Source of the DNA: Klenkia sesuvii
GTDB lineage: Bacteria; Actinomycetota; Actinomycetes; Mycobacteriales; Geodermatophilaceae
Assembly (NCBI RefSeq): GCF_037083825.1
Contig: NZ_JBAPLU010000003.1
Coordinates: 186,001-250,000, forward strand
Reading direction: 5' to 3'
Length of the DNA: 64,000 nt
Shown: positions 57,600-64,000 of the stretch, one piece after another
Layout: the number at the start of each line of letters is the position of its first letter
Position numbering within the stretch: position 1 is the first letter of the stretch
Translations under genes and position numbers: made by a program
Notes under the pieces: model-generated
The model's database searches: none
The model's input: the letters and a program-made list of their open reading frames with translations, nothing else
Told to the model about the DNA's origin: nothing

Positions 57600-58979
57600 G
57601 TGCGCGCGGGCCGCGGCCGGCTGGCCGACCTCACCTCGAGCCTGACCCTGCGGGGCGGCTGCCTGGTGGCCGCCGGGGTGACCCTCGTGCTGCTCGGGGT
57701 GCTGCTGGGTGAGCGGTCGCTGGTGCAGGTCGCGGTGTTCCTGCTCGCCCTGCCGGCCCTGGCCGCGGTGGGCGTCGTGCGGGCACGCTTCCGGCTGGCC
57801 TCCCGCCGCACGGTCACCCCGGCGCGGGTGCCCCGCGGGCAGGACGCCGACGTGCTCCTCGAGGTGACCAACACCGACCGCCGTCCCGGTGGCCTGTGGG
57901 CGGTGAGCGAGCAGCTGCCGGCCGACCTCGGCGACCGGCCGCGGTTCCTCGTCGAGCGGTTGCCGGCCGGGGCGACCGCGGCGCTGCGCTACCGCGTGCA
58001 CGGCGCCCGCCGCGGCCGGTTGCCCCTGGGGCCGCTGCGGCTGCGGCTGGTCGACCCCTTCGGGCTGGTCCTGCGCACCACCTCCGGGGTGGACACCGCG
58101 ACGCTCACCGTCGTGCCGCGGGTGCGTCCGCTCGACCCGGTGGCCCTCCTGGGCGGTGCCGGGGGCGGCGCGGCCGGCGCCCGGCGCTCGCTGGCCGTGC
58201 ACGGCGAGGACGACGTCAGCACCCGCGAGTACCGGCGCGGGGACGACCTGCGCAAGGTGCACTGGCGGGCCACGGCGCGCACCGGCGAGCTCATGGTGCG
58301 CCTGGAGGAGAAGCCGTGGCGCTCCTCGGCCAGCCTGGTCGTCGACACCCGGCAGCGGGCCCACGTACTGGGCGCTGTGCTGGGCGGTGCGCTGGGCGGG
58401 GCGCTGGCCGACGGACCACCCGGGGACCCGGCCCCGCCGCCGGACACCCTGGAGTGGGTGGTGGAGGCGGCGGCGAGCATCGGGGACCACCTGCTGGCCC
58501 GCGGCGCCGACCTGCGTCTGCTCACCGACCTGGGCGAGGTGGCCGGCGGAGCGCTGGACCGGCCGGGGCTGGCCGAACGGCTGGCGGCCCTCTCCCCGTC
58601 CCGGTCGACCGACCTCGACGCCGGCCTCGACGCCCTGCGGCGGGGCGCCGACCAGGGTCCGGTGGTGTGCCTGCTGGGTGCGGTCGGCCCGGCCGAGGCG
58701 GCGGCCCTGGTGCGGGCGAGGTCCGGTCCGGGCAGCGACGTCGCCGTCCTGGTCGACGTGCTGGCCTGGCGGGACGCGGTCACCGGCGGCCCCGGCGCGC
58801 GCCGGTACGCGCTCTCGGCCGCGGCCCGCGCGCAGCTGCAGGACCAGCAGGAGCAGGCCGTCGCGGCGCTGCGGGCGGCGGGGTGGCGGGTCGTGACCGC
58901 CGGACCGCGGGACGCGGTGGAGACGGTGTGGGCCCGGCTGGCCGGGCCCGCGCCGGCACCCCGGGCGGTGCCGGCGTGA
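57600..58979 (+). CDS. DUF58 domain protein
   Basis: A 459-residue membrane-anchored DUF58 protein, partner of MoxR ATPases. Two helices (about 20-40 and 43-61) are followed by a beta domain. The DUF58 core is STREYRRGDDLRKVHWRATA, with LMVRLEEKPW just after it. A vWA-like remnant (SASLVVDTRQRA) follows. DUF58 proteins are thought to bind MoxR and a client. The start is 5 bases after the MoxR stop and the stop overlaps the transglutaminase start (GTGA), so the three form one operon. Client unknown. Confidence 0.9.
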   Translation: MRAGRGRLADLTSSLTLRGGCLVAAGVTLVLLGVLLGERSLVQVAVFLLALPALAAVGVVRARFRLASRRTVTPARVPRGQDADVLLEVTNTDRRPGGLWAVSEQLPADLGDRPRFLVERLPAGATAALRYRVHGARRGRLPLGPLRLRLVDPFGLVLRTTSGVDTATLTVVPRVRPLDPVALLGGAGGGAAGARRSLAVHGEDDVSTREYRRGDDLRKVHWRATARTGELMVRLEEKPWRSSASLVVDTRQRAHVLGAVLGGALGGALADGPPGDPAPPPDTLEWVVEAAASIGDHLLARGADLRLLTDLGEVAGGALDRPGLAERLAALSPSRSTDLDAGLDALRRGADQGPVVCLLGAVGPAEAAALVRARSGPGSDVAVLVDVLAWRDAVTGGPGARRYALSAAARAQLQDQQEQAVAALRAAGWRVVTAGPRDAVETVWARLAGPAPAPRAVPA

Positions 58980-61264
58980 ACGGGAGCCGGTGGGGGACCT
59001 CGGCCGCGGTGGCCGTGGCCATGGTGCTGGGGTCGCTGGCGCTCACCCCGGTCTACGCCACCAGCCGCTGGCTGCCCTCGACCGTGCTCGCCGTGCTGGC
59101 GGTGACCCTGTCCGGTGCGCTGGTGCGGGCAGTGGCCGACCGGTCCGGTCGCGCGGGGTCGGTGCTGGTCGAGCTCGCCGTGCCGGTGGTGCAGGTGCTC
59201 GTGCTGCTGACCACCCTCACCGTCGTGTTCGCCCCCGGGCGCGCGGTGCTGGGTGTGCTGCCGACCACGGGCAGCACCGCGGACCTGCTCGCGGTCCTGG
59301 GCTCGGGGTTCGTCGAGGTCCGCCAGCAGGCGACGCCGGTGCTGCCGGTGGCCGGGCTGGTCGCGCTGGCCACCCTCCTCGTCGGCACCCTGACCCTGGT
59401 CGCCGACCTGGTCGCGGTCGGCGGACGGCAACCGGCTGCGGGCACCCTGGCCGTGCTGGTGCTGTGCTGCGTCCCGGTGGCCACCACGACCGGCGACGTG
59501 TCGTTGCTGGTGTTCCTCGGCCCGGCGCTGGCGACGGCGCTGCTGCTGTGGGCCGACCAGCGGATGCGGCTGGCCGATCGGCAGCGCTCGGGCCCCGGCG
59601 TGCTCGCGGGCACCGGTGCGCTGCCCGCGGTCCGCCTGGGGGCCCTCGCCGTGCTGGCTGGGCTGCTGCTGCCGGTGGTCATCCCCACCCTGGCCGAGGG
59701 CTCGTTCACGGCCGGGCTGGACAGCGGCGCGGGGCCGGGCGGGTCCAGCACCGGGACGTCGCTGGACCCACAGGCTGCCCTGCGCGGACAGCTCACCCAG
59801 CCCGACCCGGTCGACCTGCTGCGGGTGGAGGTGGACGTCCCCGACCCGGCCTACCTGCGCGCGGTCGCCCTGGACACCTACACCGACGACGGGTGGGGCA
59901 TCGGCACGCTGGAGGGCAGCCGGTCCACCGCCGACGACGTCCTCCTCCCCCTCTCCCGAGCCGTGCCCAACCGTGCGGTCGAGGCACGGATCACGTCGCT
60001 GGCCCACGACGACCGGTTCCTGCCGCTGTTCTCCTCCCCCGCCGAGGTCACGGTCGCCGACTCCGACGCCGACGCCTGGCGGGTCGACCCCACCAGCGGC
60101 ACCGTGTTCGGCCGCCAGGGGACCCGCACCGCCGGCCTGACCTGGCAGGAGCTGGCCCGCGAGGCCCGCCCGACCGACGAGCAGCTGGCCACCGCCGCCG
60201 CGCTCGCGGCCGACGACCCGGTGCAGCAGGCCTTCACCGCGCTGCCCGACCTCGACCCGCGGGTGCAGACCCTGGTCGGGCAGCTCACCGTCGGCGCGCG
60301 GACCCCCGACGAGCGGGTGCGTGCGGTCTTCGACTTCCTGACCGACCGGGCCAACGGGTTCGTGTACAGCCTGAGCACCTCCCCCGGCACGACCGGTGAC
60401 GACCTCGCCGACTTCCTCGAGCGGCGCCGCGGCTACTGCGAGCAGTACGCGGGGGCCATGGCGGTGCTCGTGCGGGCAGCGGGGGTCCCCGCCCGGGTGG
60501 TGCTGGGCTACACCCCGGGGCAGCTGCAGCCCGACGGGTCGCGGGTGGTCACCACCGGGGACGCGCACGCGTGGGTGGAGGTGTTCTACGCCGACCTCGG
60601 GTGGGTGCCGTTCGACCCCACCCCGATCGCGGGGGCCCGCGCGGTCAACCTGCCGTGGGCGACCCGGGCCGACGTCGCCGCCGCGGAGTCCGCGGCCGCG
60701 GCCGCGCCCACCTCCGCGGCGCCGGCGGCGCCGTCGGCCCAGCTGGACCGCGACGACGCCTTCTCCCCGGTCGCCGCGCCCGGGCCCACCGGTGGCCTGC
60801 CGTGGGCGGCGGTGGCCGGGTGGGGCGGGTCCGGCCTGGGGGTGCTGGCACTGCTGGCCGCTCCCGGACTGGTGCGCTGGGCCGTCGCCCGCCGGCGGTG
60901 GGCCGCCGGCGACCCGGGTGCGGTGTGGGACGAGCTGTCCGCGGTGGCGACGGACCTCGGGTCCCCGCTGCGCGCGACCGGCACGCCCCGGCAGCTCGGG
61001 CGGGACCTGCTCGACCGGACCGGTCCGGCAGCATCGGCCGCGGTCGCCGTGCTGGCCGACGCCCTGGAGCGGGAGGTCTACGCGCCGGCACCGGCGCCCT
61101 CGCCCGGGTTGGTGCCCGCGGCGCGGTCCGTGGAGACCGCGCTGCGGCGCTCCAGCACCCGCCGCGCACGGGTGCGTGCTCGGCTGCTCCCGCCGTCGCT
61201 GGTCACCGCGGCCCGCGACCGGCTACGCACCCACCGCCCGGTCCGGGCACCGCACACCGCCTGA
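58976..61264 (+). CDS. Membrane transglutaminase-like protein (TgpA-type)
   Basis: A 762-residue protein with about seven N-terminal helices (1-250), an extracytoplasmic DUF3488-like and transglutaminase-like domain, and one C-terminal helix (about 620). The catalytic triad is readable: Cys 488 in RRGYCEQYAGAM, His 531 in GDAHAWVEVF and Asp 547 in WVPFDPTP. A Ser/Ala/Pro linker (about 555-600) follows the domain. The C-terminal cytoplasmic part resembles DUF4129. Such proteins with MoxR and DUF58 form a widespread operon whose function is unsettled; cell-envelope cross-linking or peptidase action is inferred. Confidence 0.92.
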   Translation: MNGSRWGTSAAVAVAMVLGSLALTPVYATSRWLPSTVLAVLAVTLSGALVRAVADRSGRAGSVLVELAVPVVQVLVLLTTLTVVFAPGRAVLGVLPTTGSTADLLAVLGSGFVEVRQQATPVLPVAGLVALATLLVGTLTLVADLVAVGGRQPAAGTLAVLVLCCVPVATTTGDVSLLVFLGPALATALLLWADQRMRLADRQRSGPGVLAGTGALPAVRLGALAVLAGLLLPVVIPTLAEGSFTAGLDSGAGPGGSSTGTSLDPQAALRGQLTQPDPVDLLRVEVDVPDPAYLRAVALDTYTDDGWGIGTLEGSRSTADDVLLPLSRAVPNRAVEARITSLAHDDRFLPLFSSPAEVTVADSDADAWRVDPTSGTVFGRQGTRTAGLTWQELAREARPTDEQLATAAALAADDPVQQAFTALPDLDPRVQTLVGQLTVGARTPDERVRAVFDFLTDRANGFVYSLSTSPGTTGDDLADFLERRRGYCEQYAGAMAVLVRAAGVPARVVLGYTPGQLQPDGSRVVTTGDAHAWVEVFYADLGWVPFDPTPIAGARAVNLPWATRADVAAAESAAAAAPTSAAPAAPSAQLDRDDAFSPVAAPGPTGGLPWAAVAGWGGSGLGVLALLAAPGLVRWAVARRRWAAGDPGAVWDELSAVATDLGSPLRATGTPRQLGRDLLDRTGPAASAAVAVLADALEREVYAPAPAPSPGLVPAARSVETALRRSSTRRARVRARLLPPSLVTAARDRLRTHRPVRAPHTA

Positions 61265-61376
61265 CGGCGCGGCCGGACCTCGTGGACCGGTCACGCAGGA
61301 GGGCGGGCGACCTCAGCGGCAGCCGCCCCCGGGCACCCGGACCAGCGCGCCCCGGGCGACCGCGGTCAGCGCCGCG
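61265..61376. other. 112-bp convergent gap between transglutaminase and DUF3040 genes
   Basis: No gene and no clear stem-loop terminator with long arms was found; only short GC inverted repeats are visible. Confidence 0.5.
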
Positions 61377-61775
61377 TCACTGGTCGTAGCGGCGGCGGAA
61401 ACGCTCCTCGAGGCGGTCCTTGAGGGGCTGCTTGCGGGCCTTGGCGGCACCGCGGGTGCCGGGCGTGGCCGCACCGGACCCGTTCTGGCCCGCGGGCACC
61501 GCGCCGGTGGCGTGCTTGTAGTTGAGCACCCCGAGGCCTGCGCCGGCGAGCATGACCAGGAAGCCGACGACCCCCAGCGGCACCGACGGGAGGGCCGCCC
61601 CGCCGACGAGCAGGGCCAGGCCGACGACGACGAGCGCAACCCCCAGCTGGAGCTTGCGGCGGGCGCCCCGGCGCCGGTCGCTGCTGCGCACCTGGGACGC
61701 GAACTTCGGGTCGTCGTCGACGAGCGCGCGCTCGATCTGCTCCAGCAACTTCTGCTCGTGCTCGGAGAGCGGCAC
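61377..61775 (-). CDS. DUF3040 membrane protein
   Basis: A 132-residue protein of the DUF3040 family, common in actinobacteria near mraZ. The conserved N-terminus MPLSEHEQKLLEQIERALVD and DDPKFASQVR lead to two helices (about 43-62 and 66-84, LGVALVVVGLALLVGGAAL and VGFLVMLAGAGLGVLN). The tail is basic (KDRLEERFRRRYDQ). Function is unknown; its link to the dcw region suggests an envelope role, which is only inferred. ATG at 61775. Confidence 0.9.
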   Translation of the reverse strand: MPLSEHEQKLLEQIERALVDDDPKFASQVRSSDRRRGARRKLQLGVALVVVGLALLVGGAALPSVPLGVVGFLVMLAGAGLGVLNYKHATGAVPAGQNGSGAATPGTRGAAKARKQPLKDRLEERFRRRYDQ

Positions 61776-61987
61776 GACGACCTCCTGAGGTCAACCTTCG
61801 GTGTTGCCGGTGGCGAGTCGCCGACAGCACGTCCGAGGATACGAGCCTGCGCACGGGTGCGAAAGGCGAGCCGCCCCCGAGGCAGGATGTCGGTCCGCGA
61901 ACCACCCGGGAGGGCGATGCGCGCACTCGGGGAACGTCGCGGTGCGCGGTGCCGTTCCCGGGCGCCGCTGGTCCGACCGGGCGCGGC
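61776..61987. other. 212-bp gap between dinB and DUF3040
   Basis: No gene was found. It should carry the DUF3040 promoter (minus strand), with an AACCTTCGGTG stretch at 61793-61803 as the least GC-rich part. No repeat family of this window occurs here. Confidence 0.5.
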
Positions 61988-63247
61988 TCACGGCACCGGC
62001 GGCCCTGCGCGGCGGGGTCCGGGGCGGACCCGTTCGGGTCGGGGGGCGGGCTGCGAACGCCCGGTGACCCCGTCCCGCCGGAGCAGGGTGGCCGGCCGGA
62101 CCGCGCCCGCGCCGAACCGGCGGGCCGCCCGGTCGGCGGCCAGTTCGGCGTCGCGTCGGCCGTGCTCGCGGGCACCCAGGACCAGCTGGGTGGCGGTGGC
62201 GTCGGCCGGGGTGAGCCGTTCGGCGCGGACGCCGACCAGCCGCACCGGGCCGACGTCGGGGCCGAGGGCGTCGAACAGCTCGCGGGCGGTGCCGTACAGC
62301 TCCTGGCCGACGTCGCTGGGCACGGCCAGGGTGCGCGAGCGCGTGATGGTGGTGAAGTCGGTGAACCGCACCTTGAGGCTGACCGTGCGGGCCAGGTACC
62401 CCGCCGACCGCAGCCGGCCCGCGGTGCGCTCGGCCAGGTGCAGCAGCTCGCGGTGCACGACGCGGCGGTCGGCGACGTCGGTGCCGAACGTCTCCTCGGC
62501 ACCGGTGGACTTCTCGGGGTCGTCGGGCACGACCCGCCGCGGGTCGCGGCCCCAGGCGAGCTCGTGCAGGTGCCGTGCGGACCCCGGCCCGACGGTGCGC
62601 TGCAGGACGTCGAGCGGCACCTGCGCGAGGTCGGCCACCGTGCGCAGGCCCAGGGTGCGCAACGACTCCTCGGTCTTGGGGCCGACGCCCCACAGCGCGC
62701 GCACCGGCAGCGGGTGCAGGAACCCGACGACCTCGGCCGGGCGGACGACGAGCAGGCCGTCGGGCTTGCAGTGCGCCGACGCCACCTTGGCCACGAACTT
62801 GGTGGGGGCGACCCCGACCGAGCAGGTGAGGCCCTGCTCGTCGAACACCCGGGCCCGCACCAGCTCGGCGACGTCGGCGGGGTCGCCGAGGCCGCGACCG
62901 GCGCCGGCCACGTCGAGGAAGGCCTCGTCGACGCTCACCGGCTCGACGAGCGGGGTGATGGTGCGGAAGAGGGCCATCACGCCGCGGGAGGCCTCGCCGA
63001 TCAGTGCTCCGTCGACGGGGACGACGACGGCCTGGGGGCACAGCCGCAGCGCGCGGGCGGTGGGCATGGCGCTGCGGACGCCGAAGGCGCGGGCCTCGTA
63101 GGTGGCCGAGGTGACCACGCCCCGGCCGCCGGCGCCGCCGACGATGACCGGTCGCCCGGCCAGTGCCGGGTCCTGGCGGACCGCCACGCTGGCGAAGAAC
63201 GCGTCCATGTCGACGTGCAGCACCCGGCACCCCTCGGCACGGTTCAC
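61988..63247 (-). CDS. dinB: DNA polymerase IV (DinB)
   Basis: Y-family error-prone polymerase for translesion synthesis. The 419-residue product has VLHVDMDAFFASVAVRQDPA with the first metal Asp, VVTSATYEARAFGVRSAM and PVSVDEAFLDVAGA with the Asp-Glu pair. GVAPTKFVAKVASAHCKPDG and the little-finger ARTVSLKVRFTDFTTITRSR follow. The tail is Arg/Pro-rich and has no clear beta-clamp motif that I can see. GTG at 63247. No SOS (LexA) box was recognised in the 43-bp gap to the next gene. Confidence 0.95.
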   Translation of the reverse strand: MNRAEGCRVLHVDMDAFFASVAVRQDPALAGRPVIVGGAGGRGVVTSATYEARAFGVRSAMPTARALRLCPQAVVVPVDGALIGEASRGVMALFRTITPLVEPVSVDEAFLDVAGAGRGLGDPADVAELVRARVFDEQGLTCSVGVAPTKFVAKVASAHCKPDGLLVVRPAEVVGFLHPLPVRALWGVGPKTEESLRTLGLRTVADLAQVPLDVLQRTVGPGSARHLHELAWGRDPRRVVPDDPEKSTGAEETFGTDVADRRVVHRELLHLAERTAGRLRSAGYLARTVSLKVRFTDFTTITRSRTLAVPSDVGQELYGTARELFDALGPDVGPVRLVGVRAERLTPADATATQLVLGAREHGRRDAELAADRAARRFGAGAVRPATLLRRDGVTGRSQPAPRPERVRPGPRRAGPPVP

Positions 63248-63290
63248 CCAGCACCCCTGACGTCGAACGTGTGTTCGACAGCGTAGCCGG

Positions 63291-63995
63291 TCAGTCGCCG
63301 GTGAGCCGGTCCAGGTCGGTGCCGAATCCCCCGGGCGCGCGCGGCGTGCGGCGCGCCGACGTGGTGACCGGGCAGCAGGGCGTGCGCAGCACCGTCGCGC
63401 CGGTCAGCGCCAGCGCACCGACGAGCGCGGCGTCCTCGGAGACCGCCAGCGGCGGGAAGCCGCCGACGGCGAGGTAGGCGTCCCCGCGCACGCCCAGGTT
63501 GGCCCCGTGCACGTGCGGGTGCACGGCCCCGGCGCCGCCGGCACGCCACCGGTCGTACTCGTCGGCGAAGGCCGCGGCCGCGTGCGGCGGGTGCCCGGTC
63601 CAGTCGGTGACCTGGACCAGCCCGGCGAGCGCGGCCACCCCGGACTCCGCGGCGGCCCGCTGCAGCGCGAGCCACCCCTCGGGCACCAGGCTGTCGGCAT
63701 CGGTGCTGGCCAGCCACACCCGCCCCGGGCGGACCCCCTCGGCCAGCACGGACAGCGCGCCGGCGTGCCGGGCGTCGCCCACGGTCTCCCCCGCCGACTC
63801 CACCACCCGCACCCCGGCGGCGGCCGCCAGTGCCGCGGTCCCGTCGGTGCACCGGTCGGCGACCACGACGACGAGCACCGGCGTCCCGGCCACCTCCGGG
63901 TGCCGGGCCGCGCGGTCGAGGGCGGCCAGGCAGGCCGGCAAGGAGGCCTCCTCGTCGCGGGCGGGCACGACGACGCCGATGAGCTCCGGGGTCAC
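63291..63995 (-). CDS. Family 2 glycosyltransferase, cytoplasmic
   Basis: A 234-residue GT2 enzyme without membrane segments. It starts IGVVVPARDEEASLPACLAA, has the donor motif STDADSLVPEGWL (DxD-like), and an acceptor-side GANLGVRGDAYLAVGGFP. The stretch VVVADRCTDGTAALAAAAG is family-like. GTG at 63995 is only 5 bases from the window end, so the true start may lie further upstream. Small GT2 enzymes of this kind occur in actinobacterial clusters with PIG-L deacetylases and methyltransferases, but no such gene is visible here. Acceptor unknown. Confidence 0.85.
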   Translation of the reverse strand: MTPELIGVVVPARDEEASLPACLAALDRAARHPEVAGTPVLVVVVADRCTDGTAALAAAAGVRVVESAGETVGDARHAGALSVLAEGVRPGRVWLASTDADSLVPEGWLALQRAAAESGVAALAGLVQVTDWTGHPPHAAAAFADEYDRWRAGGAGAVHPHVHGANLGVRGDAYLAVGGFPPLAVSEDAALVGALALTGATVLRTPCCPVTTSARRTPRAPGGFGTDLDRLTGD

Positions 63996-64000
63996 CAGAG

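Noticed and set aside
63247..63291. LexA (SOS) box before dinB
   Set aside because: The motif GAACGTGTGTTCGAC at 63259-63273 has a GAAC-N4-GTTC core but the centre of the gap lies partly between two genes and I could not confirm the consensus and spacing; it is left unassigned rather than claimed.
1..64000. tRNA, rRNA and other standard RNA genes
   Set aside because: No cloverleaf with CCA-end or T-loop consensus and no rRNA-like segments were recognised on either strand.

Overview
The window is about 73-75% GC, is rich in GTG starts and GTGA/ATGA stop-start overlaps, and carries a complete actinobacterial division and cell-wall (dcw) cluster plus a histidine operon, with SepF and DivIVA/Wag31. 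It is chromosomal DNA of an actinomycete. The gene style and repeat style suggest a Geodermatophilaceae-like genus, but that is inference and not proven here.

Layout. (1) 1-5750, minus strand: a surface-polysaccharide operon (GtrA, polyprenyl-phosphate GT2, GT4 with an unusual C-terminal extension, GH8 glycosidase, cellulose-synthase-like GT2, then a gene cut by the window edge). (2) 6067-16188, minus strand: hisD-hisC-hisB-small membrane protein, hisH, priA, ridA-like, hisF. This operon is broken twice by plus-strand inserts. A sulP-merR cassette (11088-12916) is bracketed by two copies of a palindromic repeat. A nitroreductase/molybdopterin oxidoreductase pair (8407-10205) lies next to a 157-bp tandem duplication. 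(3) 16300-26000: a Lon-N-like protein, an LCP ligase, a membrane protein, dnaE, a CPBP protease, an RluD-type pseudouridine synthase and lspA. (4) 26003-34029: mqo, a divergent MFS/TetR pair, a CPA antiporter and ileS. (5) 34030-56384, minus strand: a repeat-rich convergent gap, a low-complexity membrane protein, then divIVA, yggT, sepF, yggS, pgeF, ftsZ, a CMD-family gene, ftsQ, murC, murG, ftsW, murD, mraY, murF, murE, ftsI, ftsL, rsmH and mraZ. Transcription runs mraZ to divIVA. (6) 56579-61264, plus strand: moxR (frameshifted), DUF58 and transglutaminase. (7) 61377-63995, minus strand: DUF3040, dinB and a GT2.

The dcw genes form a peptidoglycan-precursor and septum-assembly unit. MraZ has candidate direct-repeat boxes upstream. 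FtsZ has its own AT-rich promoter region. SepF and DivIVA follow in the same direction. The his genes form one pathway but now sit in at least three transcriptional segments.

The most notable observations are: an interspersed hairpin repeat that replaces the expected N-terminal strands of the RidA-like protein and recurs at the ftsZ stop codon with a compensatory stem change; the repeat-bracketed sulP-merR cassette; a one-base frameshift in moxR at a run of five C; a cellulose-like synthase/hydrolase operon without a PilZ domain; and in-frame microsatellites near the ends of four proteins. All calls are from reading the sequence; no database search was run.
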